This document shows, piece by piece, positions 19,830 through 27,162 of a DNA stretch of 64,000 bases. Positions within the stretch are counted from its first letter, which is position 1. Each line of letters begins with the position of its first letter. Under the pieces are notes generated by a model, which was not told the DNA's origin, made no database searches, and saw only the letters and a program-made list of their open reading frames with translations. The DNA is from Moorella mulderi DSM 14980 (GTDB lineage Bacteria > Bacillota > DSM-521 > Neomoorellales > Neomoorellaceae). The translations under genes and the position numbers were made by a program. Location of the stretch: contig NZ_LTBC01000002.1 in NCBI RefSeq assembly GCF_001594015.1, forward strand, positions 1 through 64,000, given 5' to 3'.

Positions 19830-20450
19830 TCACAATGAGATTATTTCGTCTATGAGAGTGGCAAACCGGTGTCCCGCCCTGGTCAAAGTAAAGGTCTGCC
19901 ACCATAAACCCAGGCTCAGGGCCAGGACTACGGCCTGGGCCCCGGCCGCAGCCAGCAGGGCAATTTGTACGGCGGCGATAAAAAATACGCTGGTGATGGA
20001 TAAACGCCGCAATCTCTTACGGTATTCCGGGGAAAGAAGGGGTTTGGCCGGAGAATCTACCGGGGCCAGGCGCCATATGAAGGCTAAGGATAAAAGCGAA
20101 CCCAGGATAACTATTATAAAAAGGTGAAAAGAGTTCAAAAGAGGCGCCAACACTAGAGACAATTTTCCCAGGGCCGGGGAAACTACCGCCCCCAGCAGGG
20201 TGCAGGTTAGGGGCGACCGGCTGTGGGCCCCGCCGGACCACAGGCGCAGGAAAGCTGCCGTTAAGGTAGCGGCCAGGGTGGTATACAGGCAGCCTAAAAC
20301 CCAGCCTACCAGGCTGATGGACAGCAAGCTTATAAGGGGATAGATAATAACTTGCAGTCCATATAGGGCGATCTCTTCCTCATCCGGGGTTAAATTGAGC
20401 TTCTCCTTCAAGTAGGCTGCAGCCGGCCGGGTCAGGTTAAACCTTAACAA
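19830..20450 (-). CDS. agrB: AgrB peptidase, autoinducer processing
   Basis: A membrane cysteine endopeptidase of 206 residues that matures AgrD. The signature SGGAHSRSPLTC carries the catalytic His and Cys (spacing GGAH-x6-C) near residue 75. Five to six hydrophobic segments follow, along with the charged loop KPLLSPEYRKRLRR typical of AgrB. It overlaps the preceding membrane-protein gene by 7 nt and is followed by agrD. No histidine kinase or LytTR regulator gene is next to it. Confidence 0.92.
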   Translation of the reverse strand: MLRFNLTRPAAAYLKEKLNLTPDEEEIALYGLQVIIYPLISLLSISLVGWVLGCLYTTLAATLTAAFLRLWSGGAHSRSPLTCTLLGAVVSPALGKLSLVLAPLLNSFHLFIIVILGSLLSLAFIWRLAPVDSPAKPLLSPEYRKRLRRLSITSVFFIAAVQIALLAAAGAQAVVLALSLGLWWQTFTLTRAGHRFATLIDEIISL

Positions 20451-20914
20451 ATCAATCCCCTCTTCTGGTTATAATAATTCTTGACTAAAGCCAGGACCAA
20501 CAATAGTACTGTGTAGGGAAGTGCAAAGGCTGCTCTCAAAAAAGGATTGGCGAAGACTTCCTCATATTCTAACCCGGTAAGGTTTAAAAGAGGTTGCGCG
20601 TAAATTAGCTCGGTGGTGGCTATGAGAGCAAAGCATAGCAGGACGGCCAAAAATATTTTGGACAGTTGAGCGCGGGTGAAAAGCCGGGTATAGGCAGCTA
20701 AGGATAAGATCAAAATTACCGAATGCACGCCAAAGGCGATGGGCAGAAGGCGCACCAGGTTGGTGAGGGTCTGCAACAGGGCAATGGCAAGAATCTTTCT
20801 ATCTTTTATCCGCAGGTTTAAAAGGCTAAAGACCGCCATCGTTTCAACCAGGCTTTCGGGAAAATCCTGGAGAAGCAAAGCATATATTATGCCTGGAAAA
20901 GTTTCTTTAAACAT
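20444..20914 (-). CDS. AgrC-like membrane protein without kinase domain
   Basis: A 156-residue integral membrane protein with about five hydrophobic helices and nothing after them. The arrangement (short amphipathic start, LLNLRIKDRKILAIALLQ loop, paired helices) is similar to the sensor half of AgrC-type proteins, but the dimerisation and ATPase domains are missing. ATG 20914 follows GAGGTG. It overlaps agrB, so the two are translated together. It may bind the autoinducer and pass the signal by protein contact, or help export or processing. The AgrC link is tentative. Confidence 0.5.
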   Translation of the reverse strand: MFKETFPGIIYALLLQDFPESLVETMAVFSLLNLRIKDRKILAIALLQTLTNLVRLLPIAFGVHSVILILSLAAYTRLFTRAQLSKIFLAVLLCFALIATTELIYAQPLLNLTGLEYEEVFANPFLRAAFALPYTVLLLVLALVKNYYNQKRGLIC

Positions 20915-20999
20915 CTTAGGACACCTCGGCCGCCGCATCTTTTTTCTTCGAAAGTTTATTCGACAGAAAAGCTTTTTCTCCTGCCAAAAAAAAGCAAAG

Positions 21000-23357
21000 T
21001 TACCCTCCCAACTCGGTATTCAGGCACATTTCCTGCAGCCTTTCAGCGTGCCCTGCAGTAATGTAATCCTTTTCCTTTAGGGCTGCCAGCAGGGCGCCAA
21101 CGATCTGGTTTCGCGCGCTGGCCCGGTTTTGGAGCTTGTTGCGGTACATGAGGTCGTCGGCCTTCTTGAAGGTTTCTTCCAGGGATTCCGCTGCGTTCTG
21201 GCAGGTGGCCACCCCTAGGGAGAAGTGCAGGGGCAGCTCGGGATGTTCTTTATTGGAGGCCTCGATGGCCGAGCGGATCCGCTGGGCAAGGACCTCTCCA
21301 GTTTTTTCGCCTGTTTTGGGCAGGATGGCGGCGAATTCATCCCCCCCAATGCGAGCCACAATATCTGAGCGGCGCAGGGAGGTTTTTAGAACACCGGCGC
21401 AGGCCTGTAACAGTTCATCGCCTTTAGCGTGGCCCAGGGTATCGTTGACCAGTTTTAGGCCGTCCAGATCCGCCACCAGGATGGTTATGGGATATTCCCG
21501 GCTGCCAGACAAGCGCCTGAGCTCTTCCTGAAAGAAAGCCCGGTTGTAGAGGCCCGTTAAAGAATCGTGCAGGCTTAAGAACCTTAACTGTTCCTCGTAG
21601 CGCTTGCGCTCGGTGATATCCAGGGTTGCCTCCACCGCCCCTATGACCTTTCCCTCTTTATCCTTCACCGGCGTGGCGGTAATGCTCCAGAAGCGACCGT
21701 CCGGGGAGGCTACCTCACCTGTGCATACCTGGCCGGTTTCCATAGCCTGGACCACCGGGCAGCCGGGGCAGGGAGCGTTCTTCCCTTGCCATATTTCGTG
21801 ACATTTGGCTCCGAATAGCTCCTCGGGGTTCTTGCCCACGGATTGGCAGGCAGTCCGGTTGGCCCAGATGACGTGCATGTCCCGGTCCAAAAACGCGACC
21901 ATCTCGGTAAGGCTGTCAAGAATCAGAGATTTTTCGGCCATTAACCTCTGCAGCTCTTCTTCCAGGATTTTACGCGGGGTGATATCGGTCAAAAAATGCA
22001 GGGTAGCGGCCTGCCCTTCCCACTCGATTACCACGGAGTTGGTTTCCATCCATTTGACGCTCCCGTCCTTGGCAAATATCCTGAAAGAGCAGGCATACAG
22101 AGGGCTTTTTTTCTCCAGCAATTCCCGGTAGTGCTGTACGGCACTTTCCCTGTCTTCGGGATGAATGAAGTTCAAGAAAGGTCTGGATAGAAGCTCTCCT
22201 GCCGTGTAGCCCGTGTGGGCCAGTGTTGCCCGGTTGACAAAGGTCACCACGCCGTCCTGAACCACGATGATGGTTTCAGTGGCGTTATCTACCAGAGAAG
22301 AGTATTTCTTTTCCTTCTCGCCTAGTTCCCGTTGGTATTCCTCAAGCCTTTCCAGCATTTTGCTGATTTCAGAGGAAAGAAGGGCAAGCTCATCCTTTCC
22401 CTCCAGAAGGGGTATTCCGGGGGCAGAGGAGGAAGAGCGGCCGATGCCAATAACTGCGGCGGTAAGCCGGGCCAGGCGGGAGAGAACCGCCCGGTCCAGC
22501 CAGAACAAGGCAAGAAGGCAGCATAAAGCCGCCGCCAGCGCAAGAAAGAGGCTGAAGGCTTGTCTTGCGGACAGGAACGCCTGAGCGGCGCGCCGGTAGG
22601 AGTTCGCCTGAAGGATTAAGGCGCTTTCACCCTGCAAATCCTTAATGACGGCAAAGCCGGCGCTCTCCTCCGGGAAAACAATTTTTACGTAAAAGGGTTC
22701 TCCGTTTTTAAGGGTTCCCGCTGGCTTGAGCTCGCGGAAGTCTATGGCCTCCGGCGGGTGAAGGGAGAGGGGGAGGCGGGTGATTTCCGAGAGCTCTTTT
22801 AAATCCTTGTCCCTTAAGGTGCGGGCGAAGATAAGCGTCCCCCGGGCGGGGCCGCTGCCATCACTTTTTAAAACGGGCCTGGCGGCAACCAGCACCGGCC
22901 CTTGTGGCGTCACCACCACCCCCTTAAGGCCGCCTGTTTGGTTATGGGCTGTAAAAACAATGCCGGGAGGTAAGGGTATTTCTTCGCCTGCTTCAGGGTC
23001 GTATCCTCTGGCGTATACTATTTCTCCCCTGGTATTTAGGAAAACTGCATAATTAAGCCTCAAAATTTCAAACACGTTATCGACCAGGTTTTTTTCTATA
23101 TATTCCCGGTTCCTGTCCTCCACGAAGCTATACGTGTCGTCCCAGGTAGCCCAGTCTGCGGCAGATTTATCCAGCGCCGCTATTTCCCTTTCCAGGGCCT
23201 GCAGGGCCCGCTCCATATTCTCTCGGATACTTTCGTTTTCCAGCTTACCTGCAATATTCCCTGCTATAACATGAGAAACCGCAAAAAAAATAAGGGCAAG
23301 AAGGGCAAAGACGGCGCAGAAAACAAGGAGTACTTTGGTTTTTAAGGACATCCCCAT
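21000..23357 (-). CDS. CHASE4-HAMP-PAS-PAS-GGDEF diguanylate cyclase with truncated HD-GYP tail
   Basis: A membrane sensor of about 785 residues: TM1 (about 4-30), extracellular CHASE4 (about 55-255), TM2 (about 265-290), HAMP, two PAS domains (about 350-465 and 470-595), then GGDEF (about 600-755). The cyclase site RIGGDEF and the RxxD inhibitory site (RRSD, five residues before) are intact. The second PAS has a Cys cluster (KCHEIW, APCPGCPV) that may hold a cofactor. After GGDEF the sequence enters an HD-GYP domain (QIVGALLAALKEKDY, GHAERLQEMC) and stops within about 40 residues, losing all metal ligands. ATG 23357 or ATG 23351 is the start (GAGGAG upstream). Confidence 0.88.
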   Translation of the reverse strand: MGMSLKTKVLLVFCAVFALLALIFFAVSHVIAGNIAGKLENESIRENMERALQALEREIAALDKSAADWATWDDTYSFVEDRNREYIEKNLVDNVFEILRLNYAVFLNTRGEIVYARGYDPEAGEEIPLPPGIVFTAHNQTGGLKGVVVTPQGPVLVAARPVLKSDGSGPARGTLIFARTLRDKDLKELSEITRLPLSLHPPEAIDFRELKPAGTLKNGEPFYVKIVFPEESAGFAVIKDLQGESALILQANSYRRAAQAFLSARQAFSLFLALAAALCCLLALFWLDRAVLSRLARLTAAVIGIGRSSSSAPGIPLLEGKDELALLSSEISKMLERLEEYQRELGEKEKKYSSLVDNATETIIVVQDGVVTFVNRATLAHTGYTAGELLSRPFLNFIHPEDRESAVQHYRELLEKKSPLYACSFRIFAKDGSVKWMETNSVVIEWEGQAATLHFLTDITPRKILEEELQRLMAEKSLILDSLTEMVAFLDRDMHVIWANRTACQSVGKNPEELFGAKCHEIWQGKNAPCPGCPVVQAMETGQVCTGEVASPDGRFWSITATPVKDKEGKVIGAVEATLDITERKRYEEQLRFLSLHDSLTGLYNRAFFQEELRRLSGSREYPITILVADLDGLKLVNDTLGHAKGDELLQACAGVLKTSLRRSDIVARIGGDEFAAILPKTGEKTGEVLAQRIRSAIEASNKEHPELPLHFSLGVATCQNAAESLEETFKKADDLMYRNKLQNRASARNQIVGALLAALKEKDYITAGHAERLQEMCLNTELGG

Positions 23358-23369
23358 ATCTCTCCTCAA

Positions 23370-23634
23370 AGTCTTTAGCGGTAGCCGGGTCCCCTGCTGC
23401 TGCGAGGGTAGAGCGGCCAGCCTCCGCTGCGGCGGTTACCCTACTTTTTATCAATCGCATTTCGAAATTGGTGATAGAAATTCAACATTTACCTCCATAT
23501 ACCTGCAGGCAAAGGAAATTTTTCGCAGCGTCTCTTTTTGCGTGGTCCACATAAGCCGAAAAGGGACACTTTCGTGAGCTAAGCCAAAGCAGGCGTAGGA
23601 TCAAAACTGGGGATACGCCAGCCTTTAATATTTA
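23370..23634. other. Intergenic region between divergent genes, GC-rich hairpins
   Basis: On the minus strand the leader of the CHASE4 gene can fold AGGGTA/TACCCT (23416-23445 region) enclosing AGCGG/CCGCT. On the plus strand GGCGTA and TACGCC (about 23592-23619) form a hairpin upstream of the nifU-like promoter. No open frame is supported. The minus-strand leader was compared mentally with known c-di-GMP riboswitches and does not show their conserved core. Confidence 0.4.
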
Positions 23635-23686
23635 TTGACATGGGGTCATAATACGGATATAATATTAATGAACAAATGCTCATTAA
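23635..23686 (+). promoter_or_regulatory. Promoter P1 with twin dyads, nifU-fur unit
   Basis: TTGACA (23635-23640), 17 bp, TATAAT (23658-23663). One dyad TGACA-3-GGTCA overlaps the -35. A second, TTAATGA-8-TCATTAA (23665-23686), covers the start region. The whole 52 bp aligns without gaps to promoters P2 (25801) and P3 (26327), so one regulator probably controls the three units. Confidence 0.8.
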
Positions 23687-23740
23687 CATATGGAAGATTA
23701 ATACTTTAGCTGCAGCTGGATTTTCAGGGGGCAAGAGATA

Positions 23741-24118
23741 ATGTACGGTGAACTACTTCTCGATCATTTTTTAAACCCACGCAATGTAGGCAGCATTAAA
23801 GATGCGGATGGTATAGGCACTATAGGCGATCCTGGCTGCGGCGATTACCTGTGTGTCTATATCAAAGTTCAGGATAACCGCCTGGTTGACGTTAAGTTTC
23901 AGGTGTACGGGTGCCCGGCAGCTATAGCTACCAGCAGTATCCTTACGGAAATGGCTAAAGGGAAAACCCTGGAGGAAGGCCTGCAGATCACGGATGCTGA
24001 TGTGGCGGCAGCCATCGGTGGTTTACCGGAAATCAAGCTGCACTGTTCTAACCTGGGCGCCAGCGCCCTTCATGAAGCCATCCGTAACTATCAAACCAGA
24101 ATGAAGGCCGGTGGTTAG
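23741..24118 (+). CDS. NifU/IscU-like Fe-S scaffold protein
   Basis: A 125-residue protein of the IscU/NifU N-terminal fold on which 2Fe-2S and 4Fe-4S clusters are assembled. The three cluster-ligand Cys are in DPGCGDYL, VYGCPAAIATSS and KLHCSNLGASAL, and LDHFLNPRNVG is the usual N-terminus. It is the first gene of a unit with a Fur-family regulator 3 nt downstream. No cysteine desulfurase is adjacent; one lies at 59144. This stand-alone type is common in anaerobic Firmicutes. Confidence 0.9.
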   Translation: MYGELLLDHFLNPRNVGSIKDADGIGTIGDPGCGDYLCVYIKVQDNRLVDVKFQVYGCPAAIATSSILTEMAKGKTLEEGLQITDADVAAAIGGLPEIKLHCSNLGASALHEAIRNYQTRMKAGG

Positions 24119-24121
24119 GAA

Positions 24122-24538
24122 ATGCCTGCCGGGACAGTTTTGGACCTGGGGAAGTTTCAAGAAAGCGAACGGCGTTTAACGCCCCAGCGCCAGGCGGTAC
24201 TTAAGGCTTTCCTGGAATTATCACAGGAACACCCGACGGCGGAGGCTATTTACCAGGCGGCGCGCCGGCATTGCCCGACGGTAGGGATAGCCACTGTCTA
24301 CCGTTCGCTGGATCTCTTTGTCCAGATGGGCCTTATTCAAAAAGTCCCCTCTTTGAATGGGACGGCCCGGTATGAGACCCAAAAAGTTCCTCATAATCAT
24401 TTTGTCTGCCTCAAATGTGGACGTATTTATGAATTTGATAAAAGGCCCGTGGTAGACAAGAACATAGAAAAAGAGGGTTTTGAGGTTATCAGCTCATCGA
24501 CGGTTTGCTTTGGTTATTGTCCCGCCTGCCGTCAATAA
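24122..24538 (+). CDS. Fur/PerR-family regulator
   Basis: A 138-residue Fur-family protein. The winged helix has LTPQRQAVLKAFLEL and IATVYRSLDLF (about 19-75). The metal-sensing part has HNHFVCLKCG, and structural zinc Cys are C96/C99 and C133/C136. It is co-transcribed with the nifU-like gene behind promoter P1. Whether it responds to iron, peroxide or another metal cannot be told. An autoregulatory role on the P1-P3 dyads is a testable guess. Its C-terminus is the sister of the relict at 895-999. Confidence 0.88.
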   Translation: MPAGTVLDLGKFQESERRLTPQRQAVLKAFLELSQEHPTAEAIYQAARRHCPTVGIATVYRSLDLFVQMGLIQKVPSLNGTARYETQKVPHNHFVCLKCGRIYEFDKRPVVDKNIEKEGFEVISSSTVCFGYCPACRQ

Positions 24539-24595
24539 ATGAGCCGCCTCCGTGCTCCCTTTCGTTAAAATACTCCGGGCGGTAAATACCGCCCT

Positions 24596-24630
24596 GGTCC
24601 TGGAGGTAACCTCCGGGGCCATTTTTATTT
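24596..24630 (+). terminator. Terminator after the nifU-fur unit
   Basis: A stem pairs CCTGGAGG with CCTCCGGG (with a G-T pair) inside 24596-24620 and is followed by ATTTTTATTT. A second perfect hairpin GGGCGGT/ACCGCCC lies just before at 24577-24594. Confidence 0.7.
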
Positions 24631-24720
24631 CACTGTAACAGCCGCGAACTGAACTTATGTTTCAGGACTTTTATAATTAACCAGCAGGAATCTGGGCTTG
24701 TATAGCGAAAAAAGTAAAAG

Positions 24721-24797
24721 CAACCATGAAGGTTGTTGATGTAACCACGGAGGGTGCTAGAACCCCTGAAGGGGTACCTGAAGTGGTTATTTTTTTA
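24721..24797 (+). promoter_or_regulatory. Structured leader with terminator upstream of fmdE, riboswitch candidate
   Basis: A hairpin CAACC/GGTTG (24721-24735) is followed by an outer stem AACCAC/GTGGTT (24743-24748 with 24783-24788). The outer stem encloses a conserved-looking GGAGGGTGCTAGA segment and an inner ACCCC/GGGGT hairpin, and the next bases are ATTTTTTT. This is a terminator whose stem encloses a folded insert, 30 nt before the fmdE start. FmdE proteins relate to molybdenum/tungsten enzymes, so a molybdenum or tungsten cofactor RNA is a reasonable candidate; the match is not verified. Confidence 0.5.
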
Positions 24798-24826
24798 TAT
24801 TTTAATTAAGGAAGGAGCAGGTAAAA

Positions 24827-25444
24827 ATGGATTTTTCCCCAACGGAATGGGAAAGGGCCGTGGCCTTTCACGGGCACAGTTGCCCGGGCCTGGCCATTGG
24901 CTACCGGGCAGCAAAAATCGCCCTGCGGGAGCTGGCTGCCGGGCGGGCAGGCGATGAAGAGCTGGTGTCCATTGTGGAAACCGATGCCTGCGGCGTGGAT
25001 GCCATCCAGGTGCTTACAGGTTGCACCCTGGGTAAAGGTAATCTCCTTTACCGGGACTACGGCAAGCATGTATTTACTATTGGGGATAGGAAGACTGGTG
25101 CTGCCGTCCGGGTAGCCTTAAAAAGTGGAGTATGGCAGGACGACGAGAGTTACCGGAACTTGCGGGAGAGGGTTTTTAGCGGCCAGGCCACGCCGGCGGA
25201 AAAGGAGCTCTACGGCCGTTACCAGGAACAGCGTTTGCAACATATCCTGGAGGCGCCGGAGGAGGAAATATTTAAAGCAGAGCATGTAGAACTGGCCATG
25301 CCGGCGAAAGCCCGTCTTTTTAATTCCGTGACCTGCGCTTTTTGCGGGGAGCCGGTAGCAGAAGTCCGGGCCAGGGTAAAGGAGGGGCGGTATGCCTGCA
25401 TTCCTTGTGCTGAAAATTATAGCCGCGGCTGGGGAGTAAAGTAA
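24827..25444 (+). CDS. FmdE family protein with zinc finger
   Basis: A 205-residue protein of the FmdE (formylmethanofuran dehydrogenase subunit E) family. The N-domain (about 1-135) carries FHGHSCPGLAIGYRAA, ETDACGVDAIQVLTGCTLGKGN and FTIGDRKTG, the Cys/His residues thought to bind metal. The C-terminus has a CAFCGEP / CIPCAENY zinc-ribbon. In bacteria without methanofuran the family is linked to molybdenum/tungsten formate dehydrogenases, but the activity is not established. The SD GAAGGAG is good. Expression may be set by the folded leader directly upstream. Confidence 0.85.
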   Translation: MDFSPTEWERAVAFHGHSCPGLAIGYRAAKIALRELAAGRAGDEELVSIVETDACGVDAIQVLTGCTLGKGNLLYRDYGKHVFTIGDRKTGAAVRVALKSGVWQDDESYRNLRERVFSGQATPAEKELYGRYQEQRLQHILEAPEEEIFKAEHVELAMPAKARLFNSVTCAFCGEPVAEVRARVKEGRYACIPCAENYSRGWGVK

Positions 25445-25445
25445 C

Positions 25446-25729
25446 CTTTTTATAGCAAATTTTGCCAGTGACGTGCAGGTGGCGGCCATGGTTTTCTGGA
25501 CCTTTGGTGATATCGGCTGGGCTTCCTGGCGGGAGCTGGAAATCATGGCCGCGGTGACCAGTGCTGCCCTCCTCTATTTTATAGCCAACAGGTTCTTTAC
25601 GCTACCTCGGCGAACTAAGCGGCGGCGAACTGCAAAAGGTGATCATGGCCCGCGCCTTAGCCCAGGAACCGCGGGTCCTTCTCTTAGATGAACCTACCAG
25701 CAATCTGGATTTAAAAAATCAGCTACATC
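25446..25729 (+). pseudogene. Relict FecCD-type permease and FecE-type ATPase, joined by deletion
   Basis: From 25446 one frame reads a permease loop and helix typical of FecCD proteins (ANFASDVQVAAMVFWTFGDI...LLYFIANR). At about 25600 the frame changes and reads the signature and Walker B region of an ABC ATPase ([37 protein letters not shown]). All sequence between the middle of a permease and the ABC signature is gone, as are both gene ends. The ATPase part closely resembles the intact protein at 40737-41522. This is a decayed iron/cobalamin-type importer. Confidence 0.85.
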
Positions 25730-25732
25730 GAA

Positions 25733-25760
25733 CCCTGGAGATGACCTCCTGGGTTTTTTT
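25733..25760 (+). terminator. Terminator after the relict ABC genes
   Basis: The stem CCC-GGAG / CTCC-GGG with one T-T mismatch (25733-25753) is followed by seven T. It isolates the P2 promoter from upstream transcription. Confidence 0.7.
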
Positions 25761-25800
25761 AAAATGGTTGCTAACCTGGGCGTACCTTTGCATTTTATTA

Positions 25801-25852
25801 TTGACAAATGGCCATAATAGGTTTATACTAATAATGAACATAAGACCGAAAG
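25801..25852 (+). promoter_or_regulatory. Promoter P2 with twin dyads, DUF5320 gene
   Basis: TTGACA (25801-25806), 17 bp, TATACT (25824-25829). The -35 dyad reads TGACA-3-GGCCA and the downstream half-matched dyad reads TGAACATAAGACC. It aligns without gaps to P1 and P3. Confidence 0.75.
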
Positions 25853-25866
25853 GAGGGAGAAGGAAG

Positions 25867-26262
25867 ATGCCACGTGGTGACAGGACTGGTCCCTGGGGGC
25901 TGGGACCCCGCACCGGCCGCGGCGCCGGGTATTGTAACGGTTTCCCCGTACCGGGCTTTATGAATCCTGCTTTCGGCTTTGGACGGGGGCTGGGTCTGGG
26001 TCGCGGCCGCGGGCTGGGTTTGGGCCGCAGGTGGGCCTGGGGTTTTTTCCCGCCAGCTTATGGCTGGTTGCCCGCAGGCTGGTGGGGTGCACCCTTTCCC
26101 GGTGCCGTCCCGCCCCAGGGCGCGGCGCCTGATGTGGAACTTTTAAAGCAGCAGGCAGCCATGCTGGAAGGCCAGCTAAAAGCGGTCAAAGAACAGCTGA
26201 AGGCTTTACAGCAGGAAAAGCGGCAAGATGAGGCCCGCGATCCGGAAAATGAGGACCTGTAG
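25867..26262 (+). CDS. DUF5320-type Gly/Arg/Trp-rich protein with coiled-coil tail
   Basis: A 131-residue protein. The N-terminus [21 protein letters not shown] followed by YCNG and PGFMNP is the hallmark of small DUF5320 proteins that accompany NifX/MinD genes in anaerobes. The middle is low-complexity GRG/GLG and Trp/Pro repeats, and the last 45 residues form a charged helix ([20 protein letters not shown]). ATG 25867 has AGGAGG upstream; the frame is open back into the relict ABC sequence but has no ribosome site there. Function is unknown; a role with Fe-S handling is inferred only from neighbours and the shared promoter. Confidence 0.75.
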   Translation: MPRGDRTGPWGLGPRTGRGAGYCNGFPVPGFMNPAFGFGRGLGLGRGRGLGLGRRWAWGFFPPAYGWLPAGWWGAPFPGAVPPQGAAPDVELLKQQAAMLEGQLKAVKEQLKALQQEKRQDEARDPENEDL

Positions 26263-26280
26263 GTAAACCCAAAATGCGGG

Positions 26281-26313
26281 GCCGGGTCATAAATTTACTT
26301 CCCGGCTCTTTTT
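26281..26313 (+). terminator. Terminator after DUF5320 gene
   Basis: The stem GCCGGG/CCCGGC (26281-26286 with 26301-26306) is followed by TCTTTTTG. It lies 18 nt past the stop codon and just before P3. Confidence 0.75.
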
Positions 26314-26326
26314 GTTTAATATTTTA

Positions 26327-26378
26327 TTGACATAAGGTCAAAATAACTATATAATGCTATTGGACAAATGCCCGTTAT
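26327..26378 (+). promoter_or_regulatory. Promoter P3 with twin dyads, NifX-MinD unit
   Basis: TTGACA (26327-26332), 17 bp, TATAAT (26350-26355). The -35 dyad is TGACA-3-GGTCA and the downstream element is GGACAAATGCCC. Gapless alignment with P1 and P2 over 52 bp shows the same order and spacing of elements. Confidence 0.8.
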
Positions 26379-26397
26379 AGAAAGGGAGGCGAAATTT

Positions 26398-26781
26398 ATG
26401 AAAGTGGCTATTACGGCCCAGGGGAAAGATCCAGCGGCAGCGATGGATCCTCGCTTCGGCCGCTGCCAGTATTTTGTTATTGCCGATACGGAAAAAAGTA
26501 CCTTTGAGGCCGTAGCCAACGATAACCTGGCCGCCGGTGGCGGGGCGGGAGTGGCTACAGCCCAGGCCTTGGTCAACAGGGGTGTAGAGGTTGTCCTCAC
26601 CGGAAATGTCGGGCCCAATGCCCTGCGGGTTTTACAGGGCGCCGGGGTTAAGGTTTACTCAACTACAGCGCCGACGGTCCAGGCGGCATTGCAGCAGTGG
26701 CAGGCCGGAGGGGCCACGCCTTTATCCCAGGCTACAGTAGGTTCTCATTTTGGTATGGGTCGAGGAGGTAATAGATGGTGA
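26398..26781 (+). CDS. NifX/NifB-C-like (dinitrogenase iron-molybdenum cofactor fold) protein
   Basis: A 127-residue protein of the NifX/NafY/MTH1175 fold, which in nitrogen fixers carries FeMo-cofactor precursors but in many anaerobes has an unknown Fe-S role. Visible motifs are DPRFGRCQYFVI, NDNLAAGGGAGVATAQ and a VVLTGNVGPNAL strand-turn. ATG 26398 (AAAGGGAGG upstream) is used rather than the upstream ATG of the open frame. It overlaps the next gene by 7 nt. No nif structural genes are in the window, so a nitrogenase role is not implied. Confidence 0.85.
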   Translation: MKVAITAQGKDPAAAMDPRFGRCQYFVIADTEKSTFEAVANDNLAAGGGAGVATAQALVNRGVEVVLTGNVGPNALRVLQGAGVKVYSTTAPTVQAALQQWQAGGATPLSQATVGSHFGMGRGGNRW

Positions 26782-27137
26782 AGATCGCCGTAGCAACCGA
26801 GGGGAAAATGGTGGCCGAGCATTTTGGCCATTGTTCCCAGTACAGCCTGTTTACTGTGGAAGATGGGAAGATAAGCAGTAAAGAAGTCATTGCCAATCCC
26901 GGGCATCAGCCAGGTTTTTTACCAGGTTATCTGGCAAATTTGGGCGTTAACTGCGTTATTGTCGGCGGCATCGGCGCGCGCGCCGTGGAATTGTTTGGTG
27001 AGCGGGGCATTGAGGTAATAAGCGGTGCTTCCGGCCCGGTAGAAGCGGCAGTGAATGCTTACCTGAGCGGTAATCTCAAGAGTACCGGCAGTACCTGCAG
27101 CCATGACCATGAGGGGCACGAAGGCTGCCGGGGTTAA
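26775..27137 (+). CDS. Second NifX-like protein with His/Cys tail
   Basis: A 120-residue paralogue of the preceding protein. The core has KIAVATEGKMVAEHFGHCSQYSLF and VNCVIVGGIGARAVELFGERGIEV. The C-terminus adds TCSHDHEGHEGCRG, a short His/Cys-rich metal-binding tail that the first copy lacks. GAGGAGGT gives a strong SD and the start overlaps the upstream gene, so both are made together. The pair may act as a heterodimer or sequential carriers of a cluster. Confidence 0.85.
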   Translation: MVKIAVATEGKMVAEHFGHCSQYSLFTVEDGKISSKEVIANPGHQPGFLPGYLANLGVNCVIVGGIGARAVELFGERGIEVISGASGPVEAAVNAYLSGNLKSTGSTCSHDHEGHEGCRG

Positions 27138-27162
27138 AATTTTGGGAAAGGAGCGCGATAAC

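Noticed and set aside
23345-23450. Possible c-di-GMP riboswitch in the leader of the CHASE4-PAS-GGDEF gene
   Set aside because: The leader folds into GC-rich hairpins, but the conserved c-di-GMP aptamer core (GCAAACC / GACGCAAAGCC type blocks) is absent on either strand.
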